64,000 nt of DNA from Actinacidiphila bryophytorum (GCF_016916835.1 NZ_JAFFIX010000018.1:94329-158328), one strand, 5' to 3'; counted from the first letter of the stretch, positions 34,570-43,096 are shown. Program-made: numbers and translations. Notes: generated by a model from the letters alone, not told the origin.

Positions 34570-34938
34570 GGCGGCGGAAGCCGCACCCGGCGAAGACCGC
34601 AGCCACCGAAGGCGGCACCCTACGGAGGCCGTAGGCGACGAAAGCCGTGAACAAGGAAAGCAGGACACGCGGCAGGCGGGCGCCAAGTCCCCCTGCGGGT
34701 CCGCAAAAAGGCCGAATCACCCGCACGGTTGCAGCGCGAGAGCGTGATGTACGTCATGTGCGGATCCCCACATCGAGGGCGAAATCCCGCTCTGGCCATT
34801 GCATATGACGGTGACGGTTTCCCTGCGGCCCTCCCGTGACGTCGGGTTCAGCCACTAGGGTCTGCTGAGACCAGGGGTGGCAAAGCAAGGCAAAGGAAAG
34901 ACCTCGAATCGTTCAGGGGACCGGAAAGGAGTCGCTTG
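34570..34938. other. Intergenic region upstream of the phosphatase gene
   Basis: No gene seen in 369 bp. Degenerate GCCG(C/T)AGGCG-like repeats fill 34575-34660. A TAGGGT box at 34856 is the likely -10 of the phosphatase transcript, about 80 bp before its start. Confidence 0.45.
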
Positions 34939-36234
34939 ATGTGCGCTGCCAAGCGCGGCACCGAACGGCCCTCGGCCACCGAACCGGGGGCTGAGACCAC
35001 CGCCCCGGCGCCCGGGGCCGGCGCCCCCGCACTGAATCTCCCGCGCCAGCGCCAGGACACCGCCGACGGGCCGCCCGCCCTCAACCTGCTGGTCGTCGGC
35101 GACGACCCGACCGGCGTCTTCACCGCCCCCTGGTTCCAGGACGGCGGCGGCCCCCGCATCCGGGTACTGCGGGCCGGCAACCTCACCGCGGCGGGCCGGC
35201 TGCTCACCGACGACGTCCACTGCATCCTGCTCGACCTGCCCGACGTCCTCGACGGCGTACGGCACGTGCTGCGGGTCGCCCCCGGCACCGCCGTGCTGGT
35301 GCTGACCGACGGCACCGACGACGGCGGGGCCGCGGCGGCGGAGGCCGTACGCGTCGGCGCCCAGGACCACCTGGCCCGGGCCGAGGTGGACGCCGCCACC
35401 GTCACCCGGGCGGTGCGCTACGCCGTCGAGCGCAAACGCGCCGACCTCGCGCTGCGCAAGCTCACCGAGACCCGGCTGCTGGCCCAGGAGAACCGCCGCC
35501 TGGAGCGCGGCCTGCTCCCCACCCCGCTGCTCGAAGGCGCCGACCTGCGCTTCGCCGCCCACTACCGCCCGGGCCGCAGCCGCGCCCTGCTCGGCGGCGA
35601 CTTCTACGACGCCGTCCGCACCTCGGACGGCGTGGTGCACGCGATGATCGGCGACGTGTGCGGGCACGGCCCGGACGCGGCGGCCCTCGGCGTGGAGCTG
35701 CGCATCGCCTGGCGCGCGCTGACCTTCGCCGGCCTCGGCGGCGACACCCTGCTGCGCACCATGCAGCAGGTGCTGGTGCACGAACGGGCCGACGACGAGA
35801 TCTTCGCGACGCTCTGCACGATCGACATCGCGCCCGACGGGCGGGACGCAGGCCTGTACCTGGCCGGCCACCCGGCGCCGCTGCTGGCGGGACCCGGCCG
35901 GGTGCCGCGGCTGCTGCCGCCCGAGGACGGCGGCCCCGCGCTCGGCCTGCTGCCGGACGCGCTCTCGGTGTGGCAGCGGGTGCCGGTCGACCTGGACGGC
36001 GAGTGGCGGCTGATGCTCTACACCGACGGCCTGATCGAGGGCCGCGTCGGCGCGGGCACGCAGCGCCTGGAGCAGGACGGCATGGTCCGGCTGGTCTCCC
36101 GGCTGCTGGCGGCGGGCCTGCACGGCGACGCGCTGCTGGACGCGGCCGTCACCGAAGTGCGGGAGCTGAACGGCGGCGAGCTGACGGACGACGTGGCCGT
36201 CGTGCTGCTGGAGCGGACCGGGTTGCAGCCGTAA
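34939..36234 (+). CDS. PP2C/SpoIIE-type protein phosphatase with receiver-like domain
   Basis: ATG 34939 (or the adjacent TTG 34936) follows AAAGGAG. The 431-residue protein has a disordered start, a receiver-like domain (about 45-155: NLLVVGDDPTGVF, CILLDLPDVLDG, VLVLTDGTDDG) with a degenerate acidic pocket, a linker coiled coil (RADLALRKLTETRLLAQENRRLERGLLP) and a SpoIIE phosphatase domain (LLGGDFYDAV, IGDVCGHGPDAAALG, YTDGLIEGRVGAG, LTDDVAVVLLER) with the metal-binding Asp residues in place. Such proteins dephosphorylate anti-sigma-factor antagonists in actinomycete partner-switching networks. Confidence 0.85.
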   Translation: MCAAKRGTERPSATEPGAETTAPAPGAGAPALNLPRQRQDTADGPPALNLLVVGDDPTGVFTAPWFQDGGGPRIRVLRAGNLTAAGRLLTDDVHCILLDLPDVLDGVRHVLRVAPGTAVLVLTDGTDDGGAAAAEAVRVGAQDHLARAEVDAATVTRAVRYAVERKRADLALRKLTETRLLAQENRRLERGLLPTPLLEGADLRFAAHYRPGRSRALLGGDFYDAVRTSDGVVHAMIGDVCGHGPDAAALGVELRIAWRALTFAGLGGDTLLRTMQQVLVHERADDEIFATLCTIDIAPDGRDAGLYLAGHPAPLLAGPGRVPRLLPPEDGGPALGLLPDALSVWQRVPVDLDGEWRLMLYTDGLIEGRVGAGTQRLEQDGMVRLVSRLLAAGLHGDALLDAAVTEVRELNGGELTDDVAVVLLERTGLQP

Positions 36235-36261
36235 GGCCGTAGGGCCGTCCGGCGGCCGTAA

Positions 36262-36381
36262 GGCCACCCGGCCACCCGGCCACCCGGCCACCCGGCCACC
36301 CGGCCACCCGGCCACCCGGCCACCCGGCCACCCGGCCACCCGGCCACCCGGCCACCCGGCCACCCGGCCACCCGGCCACCC
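36262..36381. repeat. Fifteen perfect copies of GGCCACCC
   Basis: Uninterrupted 8-bp tandem array of 120 bp between the convergent phosphatase and DUF2516 genes. All units are identical, so it is young or copy-number variable. Confidence 0.95.
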
Positions 36382-36397
36382 GGCAGAGGATAGGGGA

Positions 36398-36775
36398 TCA
36401 GCGGCGGCCGTTGTACGGGCCGTACGGGCCGTCGCTGCTGCTGCCGCCGCGGCCCCGGCCGCCGCGCAGCCGGCGGGCGGCGCCGCCGCTGCGGCCGCTC
36501 ACCTCGCGCACCGCGGGCCGTACGTCGACCATGTAGACGATCACCGCGACGAGGCCGATGACCGGCAGGAACGACAGGATCGGGAAGATCTTCATCACCA
36601 CGGCGGAGATGCCGAGGATGATCAGCCAGAAGCCCTTGTTGTTCTTGCTCGCCGCCCGGTACGCGTCCTCGCGGTGGATCGCCGCGTCGACGAACGCGAA
36701 CGCCGCGAAGAGGAAGAGCACCCAGGAGATCAGGGCGACCACTCCGAAGAATTGTGTGATCAGCACGCCGTCCAC
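36398..36775 (-). CDS. DUF2516 family membrane protein
   Basis: Start GTG 36775. The 125-residue protein has two to three hydrophobic helices (VLITQFFGVVALISWVLFLFAAFAFVDAA, GFWLIILGISAVVMKIFPILSFLPVIGLVAVIVYMVDV) and a basic, Gly/Ser-rich tail. The EDAYRAASKNNKGFWLIIL segment is the DUF2516 hallmark. Function unknown; in actinomycetes it is encoded behind an HBHA-like protein and an XRE regulator, as here. Confidence 0.85.
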   Translation of the reverse strand: MDGVLITQFFGVVALISWVLFLFAAFAFVDAAIHREDAYRAASKNNKGFWLIILGISAVVMKIFPILSFLPVIGLVAVIVYMVDVRPAVREVSGRSGGAARRLRGGRGRGGSSSDGPYGPYNGRR

Positions 36776-36909
36776 CCGCCTTTGTCGTCCGCCGTCCGCT
36801 GTTCGGGGGCCGCTGCCACCGTACCGGTCGTAGAGCTACAACGGGCCGGGCGCGCAATGCGTGCCCGGCCCGTCCTACGTTGTGCGTCCTGCGCCGTGCG
36901 GTCCGCTGC

Positions 36910-37476
36910 TCACTCGGCCGGCTTGTCGGCCTTCTTGGCCGCGGGCTTGCGGGCCGGCGCCTTGCGCGCGGCGGCGGGCTTCGCCTTCGGCTCGGCCGCG
37001 GGGATCCCGGCGGCCTTGCCCTTCCCGGCACCGTTCTTGGCCGAGCCGTTCCCGCCGCTCTCGCCGCGCCAGCCCGCGACGGCGCCCTTGCCGCGTACGG
37101 CCAGCTCGTCGTAGGTCTCGCGGGCCTTCACCGCGTAACCGGTGGCCCGGCCGACGCCCTGCAGCGCCAGGTCCTGCACCGACTCGCCGAGCTTCTTGAA
37201 GTCGGGCATCTCCTTGAATGCCTTGAGGTCGATCTCGCGGTAGGTCTCCGTGAGCTTCGCCTGCGCGTCCTTGGCGCCCGCGGTGACCTTGCCCTGCACG
37301 GCCTTGGGGTCGGTGCTCTTGATCTTCTCGAAGTGCCCGGGCGCCTGCTCCCTGAGCTTCTCCAGCAGCGCGGGCACCTCGCGCAGCTTCTCCGCCGCCA
37401 GGTCCGCGGTCCCGGCGACCGCGTACAGCGGGGTCGGGTTGCGCAGGCTCTTCACGATGTCGTCGGTGATGGTCAT
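36910..37476 (-). CDS. Heparin-binding-haemagglutinin-like (HBHA) coiled-coil protein
   Basis: The 188-residue protein starts MTITDDIVKSLRNPTPLYAVAGTADLAAEKL, typical of the HBHA family, followed by an extended helical region (EVPALLEKLREQAPGHFEKI to TYREIDLKAFKEMPDFKKLG) and a Lys/Ala/Pro-rich tail (AAARKAPARKPAAKKADKP). In mycobacteria HBHA is a surface adhesin; in saprophytic actinomycetes a lipid- or polysaccharide-binding, membrane-associated role is more likely. The ATG overlaps the stop of the upstream XRE gene by 4 bp. Confidence 0.82.
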   Translation of the reverse strand: MTITDDIVKSLRNPTPLYAVAGTADLAAEKLREVPALLEKLREQAPGHFEKIKSTDPKAVQGKVTAGAKDAQAKLTETYREIDLKAFKEMPDFKKLGESVQDLALQGVGRATGYAVKARETYDELAVRGKGAVAGWRGESGGNGSAKNGAGKGKAAGIPAAEPKAKPAAARKAPARKPAAKKADKPAE

Positions 37477-37913
37477 GGTCCGGTTTCCTCCCGTACGGCG
37501 GCGGACCCCTCGGCCCGGTCCGCCTCCTGGTCTTCCTGCGTGCCCTCGGCCGCCCGCGACTCCCCCGCGGCGGCGTTCTCCTTGCGGAAGGACTCGTAGA
37601 TCTGGATGAGCACCTGCTTCTGCCGCTCGTTGATCGACGGGTCCGTCAAGATCGCCGCCGGCACCTCCAGCTCGTCCCGCTCCCGCGCGTCGAGCATCCC
37701 CGCCTGCACGTACAGCGTCTCGGCGGAGATCCGCAGCGCCTTCGCGAGCTGCTGCAGGATCTCGGCACTAGGCTTCCGCAGCCCGCGCTCGATCTGGCTC
37801 AGATACGGATTCGACACACCGGCCGCCTCCGCCAGTTGCCGCAGGCTCAGCTGCGCGCTGCGCCGCTGCTCCCGCAGGTACTCCCCGACGTTGCCGACCT
37901 TGAGTCCTGCCAT
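37473..37913 (-). CDS. XRE-family transcriptional regulator
   Basis: ATG 37913 (MAGLKVGNVGEYLREQRR) is the start. Residues about 8-65 are the helix-turn-helix (LSLRQLAEAAGVSNPYLSQIERGLRKPSAEILQQLAKAL). A helical region follows (LYVQAGMLDARERDELEVPAAILTDPSINERQKQVLIQIYESF) with an acidic tail. It heads the operon with HBHA and DUF2516. Inverted GCAAG(C) repeats just upstream (37932-37963) are the probable autoregulatory site. Confidence 0.88.
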   Translation of the reverse strand: MAGLKVGNVGEYLREQRRSAQLSLRQLAEAAGVSNPYLSQIERGLRKPSAEILQQLAKALRISAETLYVQAGMLDARERDELEVPAAILTDPSINERQKQVLIQIYESFRKENAAAGESRAAEGTQEDQEADRAEGSAAVREETGP

Positions 37914-37944
37914 ACCCACGAGGGTGCACCACCTTGCTAACTTT

Positions 37945-37963
37945 TGCAAGCACGCTGCTTGCA
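37945..37963. promoter_or_regulatory. Inverted-repeat operator upstream of the XRE gene
   Basis: TGCAAGC-acgct-GCTTGCA, 7-bp perfect arms. A further GCTAA/CTTGC half-site (37932-37938) lies closer to the start, so up to three half-sites with similar sequence occupy the promoter, suggesting autoregulation. Confidence 0.5.
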
Positions 37964-37994
37964 GCGGCAACCACCCGCCGCCGGGCGGCTGCGC

Positions 37995-38924
37995 TCAGAC
38001 GGTGATGACGGTCTTGCCGTGCAGGTCGCCGCGGTCGGCTTCCGCGTGGACGGCGGGCAGGTCCGGGAGCGGGCGGCGGGTGGCGGTGATGCGGAGGTCG
38101 CCGGCGGCGACGAGGGCGAGCAGGGCGGCCAGCTGGGCGGGGTCGCTGCGGACGACCATACGGGTGACCGTGACGCCGCGGCCGGGGGCCGTGGACGGCT
38201 CGGTCGTGGCGGTGACGAAGGTGCCGCCGTCCGCGGTGAGGGCGGCGAGGGCGTCGGTGTCCTCGGGCGCGGTGGGGACGAGGTTGACGACCAGGTCGAA
38301 GGGGCCGCGGGCGGCCTTGGCGACGGGGGCCTGCGTGTAGTCGACGATCTCGTCGGCGCCCAGGCCGCGGACCCGCTCGGCACTGCGGGGGCTCGCGGTG
38401 GCGGTGACGTGGGCGCCCTCGCGGTGGGCGAGCTGCACGGCGTAGCCGCCGACCCCGCCGCCGGCGCCGTTGACCAGGACGCGCTGGCCGGCCTTGAGGC
38501 CGCCGTGCTCGAAGAGCGCCTGCCAGGCCGTCAGTCCGACCGCGGGCAGTGCGGCCGCACCGACCCGGTCGACGCCGTCGGGCACGGGCGCCAGCACGCT
38601 CGCGGGGGCGAGGACGTACTCGGCGGCGGCCCCGTCGCCGTCCAGCGGCAGGAATCCGGCCACCGCCGCGCCCTCGCCGGGGCCGGTGACGTCGGCGCCG
38701 AGCGCGGCCACCGTGCCGGAGACGTCCGCGCCCGGCACGTGCGGCAGGGCCACGGGGAAGACCTCGCGCAGGTGGCCGGCCCGCAGCGTGGCGTCGGCCG
38801 GGTTGAAGGAGGTCGCGGCGACCTTCACCAGGACCTGGCCGGGCCCGGGCGCGGGCACGGGGACCTCCTCCAGCGTCAGCGCGGTGGCGTCGCCGTACTC
38901 GTGGTAGCGCACTGCTTTCATCAT
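37995..38924 (-). CDS. NADP-dependent quinone oxidoreductase (zinc-free MDR family)
   Basis: ATG 38924 follows CGGAGACCG; an ATG at 38921 is equivalent. The 309-residue protein has an N-terminal GroES-like part (VRYHEYGDATALTLEEVPVPAPGPGQVLVKV, VPGADVSGTVAALG) and a Rossmann domain with NGAGGGVGGYAVQLAHREGAHVTA. Structural-zinc Cys residues are absent, as in quinone/enone reductases. It should reduce quinones or enones with NADPH in the cytoplasm. Monocistronic. Confidence 0.85.
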   Translation of the reverse strand: MMKAVRYHEYGDATALTLEEVPVPAPGPGQVLVKVAATSFNPADATLRAGHLREVFPVALPHVPGADVSGTVAALGADVTGPGEGAAVAGFLPLDGDGAAAEYVLAPASVLAPVPDGVDRVGAAALPAVGLTAWQALFEHGGLKAGQRVLVNGAGGGVGGYAVQLAHREGAHVTATASPRSAERVRGLGADEIVDYTQAPVAKAARGPFDLVVNLVPTAPEDTDALAALTADGGTFVTATTEPSTAPGRGVTVTRMVVRSDPAQLAALLALVAAGDLRITATRRPLPDLPAVHAEADRGDLHGKTVITV

Positions 38925-39019
38925 CGGTCTCCGTTTCACCCGGTTTTGCTGCCGATCGGCAGCAAACTAGGGAGAAACGGCGACTGCGTGCCGACGGCGC
39001 ACCGGTCCGGCCGCCGACC

Positions 39020-39547
39020 TCACTCGGACCGGGCGTCCCGTTCGAGCAGCAGGCGGCCGTAGTTGGCCATCGAGCGCTGGTAGCGCGGCAGGTGCGGGGC
39101 CAGGGCGGTCACCGTCAGGGAGACGGCTTCGCGGGCGCGGCCCAGGTCGGTGAGGGCGAGGGCGAGGACGACGGTCACCGCGTCGTCGAGGTGGTCGCTG
39201 GTCCTGGCGGCCTCGGCGGTCAGCAGCGCCACGCTCTCCTCGGAGCGCCCGAGGTTGCGCAGCGAGCTGGCCATCTGGATGACCGCGCGGCGGCGGCGCT
39301 CCCCGGGCACCGCCGCGTCGAGGGCGGCCGCGTAGAGGGGGACCGCGCGGTCGGAGTGGCCGGTGGAGTCCCAGGCGGCGGCCCGTTCGAAGAGGGCGGT
39401 GCCGTCGCCGTCGGGCAGCTCCCCGACGAGGGTGTCCATGGCCGCGCGGAAGTCCTCCTCCGGCATGCCGTCGAGGGCCGCCCACAGGTCGGCGTTGCGG
39501 CGCTCCCAGTCCGCGCCGGGGGCGGTGCTGGTCGGGCTTGCGGTCAT
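39020..39547 (-). CDS. Tetratricopeptide-repeat protein
   Basis: ATG 39547 (MTASPTSTAPGADWERRNADLWAAL) is the start. The 175-residue protein contains helical TPR-like pairs: ALFERAAAWDSTGHSDRAVPLYAAALDA, RRRAVIQMASSLRNLGRSEESVALLTAEA and VLALALTDLGRAREAVSLTVTALA. Small soluble TPR proteins of this kind mediate protein contacts; no partner can be named. It lies 236 bp from the divergent ArsR-like gene. Confidence 0.78.
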   Translation of the reverse strand: MTASPTSTAPGADWERRNADLWAALDGMPEEDFRAAMDTLVGELPDGDGTALFERAAAWDSTGHSDRAVPLYAAALDAAVPGERRRRAVIQMASSLRNLGRSEESVALLTAEAARTSDHLDDAVTVVLALALTDLGRAREAVSLTVTALAPHLPRYQRSMANYGRLLLERDARSE

Positions 39548-39783
39548 GGCGTGCACGCTCCTGGCTGTGGTGTCGGTGCCCCGCCGGTCGTCCGGCGGCA
39601 CGCCCGCCATCCTGCGAGCGCCGTCCCCGCGCCCACCACTGATTCGGTGTCCGCCGAATCACTGCGCTGTACGGTGGCAGCGCCGCCCCCGTCCGCGCCA
39701 CCGCCCCTGCCGCCCGCCGCCACGCCCGCCCCCGCCCCCGCCCGACCCGGGCGCCCCCTTCCACCGGCTCCAGGAGGCCCGCC

Positions 39784-40818
39784 GTCACCACCCTCCGCTT
39801 CAGCCCCGCCGACCTGCTGCGGTGCCGTTTCGCGTACTCCCCTGCCTTCGAGACGCTCGCCGCCGTACGTGTCGCGACCGGCCCGCAGCCGCCGGGCCAC
39901 CACCGGCGCTGGCTCACCGACGTAGGCGACGCCCTGCGCCGACTCGACCTGCGCCCGCTGACCCTGCTGCAGCCGCGCCGCGGCTACACCCCGGACTTCC
40001 TGTCGCCGCCGCCGGACGGCCCGGCCGACATCGCCGACGAACTCGCCAGGATCGCCGCCACTCCCCCGCTCCAGGCCCGCGCCGAGATCGCCAGATCGCT
40101 CGCCGACACACCCGGCGCCTCCCGCACGGCCACCGGCCGGCTGCTGCTCGACGGCGAGCCCGCCGGGGTCGTCGCACTGCTCGCGGGCCTGGTCGCGGAC
40201 GCCTGGGAGGCGCTGGTCGAGCCGTACTGGCCGCGGACCAGGGCGCTGCTCGAAGCCGACATCGCCTTCCAGGCGCGGCGGCTGGCCGACGGCGGCCTCG
40301 ACCGGCTCTTCGCGGAACTGCACCCGTCGGTGCGCTGGCACGACGGCGTCCTGACCCGCGAGCACGGCGGCGCCGACCACCGCGACCTGCACGGCGAGGG
40401 ACTGGTGCTGATGCCGAGCGCCTTCAAGTGGGACCAGGTGGTGATCGTCCTCGACCCGCCGTGGCAGCCGACGCTGATCTATCCGGCGCGGGGCGTCGGC
40501 AACCTGTGGCAGGAGGACGCGGGCGCGGACGCCCACGCGGCCGCACTCGCCCGCCTGGTGGGCCGCACCCGCGCCCGGCTGCTGACCGGACTGGCCCAGC
40601 CCGCCGCCACCGCCTGGCTCGCCCACCGCTACGGGCTCGCGCCCGCCACGGTGTCCGAGCACCTGGCGGTGCTGCGGGACACCGGCCTGGTGACGGCCGC
40701 CAGGCACCGGCACGAGGTGCGCTACCGGCGCACCGAGTTGGGCGACCTGCTCGCCGGAAGCGGCACCCCTCAGCGGGCGAGCGCCAGGACGAGGGAGGCG
40801 ACCGCCAGGGCGAAGTAG
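39784..40818 (+). CDS. ArsR/DUF5937-like transcriptional regulator without a canonical start codon
   Basis: The frame encodes TTLRFSPADLLRCRFAYSPAFETLAAVR, the typical start of Streptomyces DUF5937-type regulators, and ends with a winged helix (TAWLAHRYGLAPATVSEHLAVLRDTGLV) at about residues 290-330. AGGAGG (39772-39777) is spaced ideally to codon 39784, but that codon is GTC, not GTG. No ATG, GTG or TTG occurs in frame before GTG 40330, which would remove more than half of the protein. Either GTC initiates poorly or the start was lost by a single change. The 3' end overlaps the convergent DoxX-like gene by 49 bp. Confidence 0.7.
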   Translation, partial: VTTLRFSPADLLRCRFAYSPAFETLAAVRVATGPQPPGHHRRWLTDVGDALRRLDLRPLTLLQPRRGYTPDFLSPPPDGPADIADELARIAATPPLQARAEIARSLADTPGASRTATGRLLLDGEPAGVVALLAGLVADAWEALVEPYWPRTRALLEADIAFQARRLADGGLDRLFAELHPSVRWHDGVLTREHGGADHRDLHGEGLVLMPSAFKWDQVVIVLDPPWQPTLIYPARGVGNLWQEDAGADAHAAALARLVGRTRARLLTGLAQPAATAWLAHRYGLAPATVSEHLAVLRDTGLVTAARHRHEVRYRRTELGDLLAGSGTPQRASARTREATARAK

Positions 40819-41138
40819 CCGCCGGGGAAGGCGAGGTTGTAGAAGACGCGGGCACGGGTGTGGGCGGCGAGCGCACCGGCGTAGAAGAGCACCAGTCCGG
40901 CCGCGGCGGCGACGCCCACCGCCCCGGCCGGGTACGTGGCATCCGTGCCGAGGAGCCCGACGGCGAGCCCCGCGGCACCGGCCGCCTTCAGTGCGGCGAG
41001 CCGCGGCAGCCACGGCTGCGGGACGCCCACCTCGGCGGAGTTGGCCAGGACGAAGCCCGCCCTGGCCAGGTCGGCCGCGGCGATGGCGGCGTTGGCCGCG
41101 ATCGTGACGGCGGTGACGACGACGTAGGCCACGTCCAT
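40770..41138 (-). CDS. DoxX-like small membrane protein
   Basis: ATG 41138 gives 122 residues with four hydrophobic helices (AYVVVTAVTIAANAAIAAADLA, LAALKAAGAAGLAVGLLG, AGAVGVAAAAGLVLFYAGALAAH, GGYFALAVASLVLALAR) and the DoxX-like PQPWLPRLAALKAAGAAGL segment. Possibly redox-linked; the substrate is unknown. It is divergent from the LysR gene next to it (96 bp between the starts), which may control it, and converges with the ArsR gene with overlapping 3' ends. Confidence 0.75.
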   Translation of the reverse strand: MDVAYVVVTAVTIAANAAIAAADLARAGFVLANSAEVGVPQPWLPRLAALKAAGAAGLAVGLLGTDATYPAGAVGVAAAAGLVLFYAGALAAHTRARVFYNLAFPGGYFALAVASLVLALAR

Positions 41139-41234
41139 GGGCCAAGCTCCCTGCCGTGTGCGGTTCCGGTGGTGCTCCCACCCTCCGCCGAGGCGGTCCC
41201 GCACGTCCAATACCTGCATCTATAACCTGGAGGA

Positions 41235-42134
41235 ATGGATGTGGACACCCGACTGCTGCGCTCCTTCACCGCCGTCGCCGAGGACGGCAGCCTCTCGCGT
41301 GCCGCCGAACGGCTCTTCGTCTCCCAGCCGGCGCTGACCAAGCAGATCAGGCAGCTGGAGACGCTGCTCGGGGTGCGGCTCTTCACCCGGTCGCGGGCCG
41401 GGATGGCGCTCACCGAGGCGGGCGAGGCCCTGGCCGGGCAGGCACCCGCGCTGCTCGCGCACTGGGAGCGGGCGCTGGCCGCCACCAGGGGCGCCGCCGC
41501 CCGGGCGGCCCGCGTGCTGCGGGTCGGCTTCATGGCCAGCGCCGCCAACGAGGCCACCCAGGAGATCGTCACCCGCTTCTGCGCCCTGCACCCGGGCTGG
41601 CGCGTCGACATGCGGCAGGCCTCCTGGTCGGAGCCGACCGCCGGGCTCGCCGACGGCAGCGTCGACGTGGCCCTGCTGCGGCTGCCCTTCCCCGGGCAGG
41701 GCGACCTGCGGGTCGAGGTGCTGCTCACCGAGCCCCGCTGCGTCGCGCTCCCGGCCGGCCACCGGCTCGCCGACCGGGAGGAGATCGCCTTCCGCGACCT
41801 GTGGGACGAGCCGTACGTGGCCGCCGCCCCGGAGACCGGCGGGTGGCGGGACTACTGGCTGGCCGCGGACGAGCGCGAGGGCCGCCCGGTCACCGTCGGC
41901 GCCGTCACCGAACACCCCGACGACTGGCTCAGCGCCATCGCCAACGGTTACGGCATCGCCCTCGCCCCCGCGTCCGCCGCCCGCTTCTACGCCCGGCCCG
42001 GCGTCGTCTACCGGCCCGTCAGCGGCGTCAGCCCCAGCCGCGTCGCCATCGCCTGGCCGCCCGCGGCCGACGGCGACCCCGTCGTACGGGACTTCGTCCG
42101 CTGCTGCCTCGACGCCACGTCAGCCCCGGGCTGA
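41235..42134 (+). CDS. LysR-family transcriptional regulator
   Basis: The 299-residue protein has the N-terminal winged helix (TRLLRSFTAVAEDGSLSRAAERLFVSQPALTKQIRQLE) and a periplasmic-binding-like effector domain (VLRVGFMASAANEATQEIVTRF, ALPAGHRLADREEIAF, WLSAIANGYGIALAPASAARFY). ATACCTGCATCTATAACCTGG just before ATG 41235 carries the AT-rich LysR-type promoter. It probably regulates the divergent DoxX-like gene. Confidence 0.88.
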   Translation: MDVDTRLLRSFTAVAEDGSLSRAAERLFVSQPALTKQIRQLETLLGVRLFTRSRAGMALTEAGEALAGQAPALLAHWERALAATRGAAARAARVLRVGFMASAANEATQEIVTRFCALHPGWRVDMRQASWSEPTAGLADGSVDVALLRLPFPGQGDLRVEVLLTEPRCVALPAGHRLADREEIAFRDLWDEPYVAAAPETGGWRDYWLAADEREGRPVTVGAVTEHPDDWLSAIANGYGIALAPASAARFYARPGVVYRPVSGVSPSRVAIAWPPAADGDPVVRDFVRCCLDATSAPG

Positions 42135-42217
42135 ACCCGGGGTCCGCGACGGCGACTCCGGCTGGCCCGGCCGTCCGCGCCGTCCCCGCCGCGGCCGGAC
42201 CGGAAGCCGCGCCCCCG

Positions 42218-43096
42218 CTACAGCACCTCGATCCGCACGTCCCGGAGCCGCTCCGGGTCGGCGATGACGTCGATGCCGCTGATGACGCCGCCCGCGAAGG
42301 TGAAGGCCAGCACCAGGCGCAGTCGGCCCGCGGGGGCCATGACCAGGCCGACCGTGCCGTCGAGCAGGGCGGGTTCGGTGAAGACCACGCGGGCGGCGGC
42401 GGCCGACGCGCCGGACGCGACGCGCTGGCGGCCCCTGACGTCCACCGGCTCCGGCGTCGGACCCGCCGCACGGTCCGCGTGCAGCACCACGTCCGGGTCG
42501 AGCACCGCGACCAGCGCGTCGAGGTCGCCGCCGCGCGAGGCGGCCAGGAAGGCCTCCACCAGGTGCCGCTGCCGGGCCACTTCGGCCTCCCGGCCCGCCC
42601 GCTCGGCACCCCTGACCCGGCGCCTGGCACGGCTGGCGAGCTGCCGGGCCGCCACCGGGGTGCGCTCGGTCATCCGGGCGATCTCCTCGAAGGGCACGGC
42701 GAACATGTCGTGCAGCACGAAGGCGACGCGCTCGGCCGGCGCGAGGGTGTCCAGCACGACCAGCATCGCCAGGCCGACCGACTCGGCGAGCACCGCCTCG
42801 TGCTCGGGGTCGGCGCCCGCGGCCTCGTCGGCGGGTTCTGTGAGCGTGTCGTCCAGCGGGGCCTCGCCGCGGGTGCCGCGGGTCCTGAGCATGTTCAGGC
42901 ACACCCGCGCCACGACGGTCGTCAGCCACGCGGGCAGGCTGTCGATCTCCTCACCGCCGGTGCGGCTCAGCCGCAGCCAGGTCTCCTGCACGGCGTCGTC
43001 GGCCTCGGCGGCCGAGCCGAGCATGCGGAAGGCCACCGACCTCAGCCGGGGCCGCTCGCCCTCGAAACTCCTGGCCAGAGCCACTTCGTCGCTCAT
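42218..43096 (-). CDS. ECF41-type RNA polymerase sigma factor (SigJ-like)
   Basis: The 292-residue protein has sigma region 2 (FEGERPRLRSVAFRMLGSAAEADDAVQETWLRL), region 4 (LDTLAPAERVAFVLHDMFAVPFEEIARMTERTPVAARQLASRARRR) and a roughly 100-residue SnoaL-like C-terminal extension (VEAFLAASRGGDLDALVAVLDPDVVLHADRA), the hallmark of ECF41 factors, where it replaces an anti-sigma factor as a fused regulator. ECF41 genes sit next to their target oxidoreductase genes; here that is the divergent NAD(P)-binding gene. Two GGTCAC motifs (43098-43103 and 43121-43126) lie between them. Confidence 0.9.
   Translation of the reverse strand: MSDEVALARSFEGERPRLRSVAFRMLGSAAEADDAVQETWLRLSRTGGEEIDSLPAWLTTVVARVCLNMLRTRGTRGEAPLDDTLTEPADEAAGADPEHEAVLAESVGLAMLVVLDTLAPAERVAFVLHDMFAVPFEEIARMTERTPVAARQLASRARRRVRGAERAGREAEVARQRHLVEAFLAASRGGDLDALVAVLDPDVVLHADRAAGPTPEPVDVRGRQRVASGASAAAARVVFTEPALLDGTVGLVMAPAGRLRLVLAFTFAGGVISGIDVIADPERLRDVRIEVL

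Noticed and set aside
35000..36370. Long minus-strand ORF antisense to the SpoIIE phosphatase including WPGGRVAG repeats
   Set aside because: It is a shadow of the phosphatase frame continued through the octamer array; no start site or domain.
36262..36381. CRISPR-like array
   Set aside because: The octamers are contiguous without spacers.
40770..40818. Frameshift merging the ArsR and DoxX-like genes
   Set aside because: The genes are on opposite strands and merely overlap at their 3' ends.
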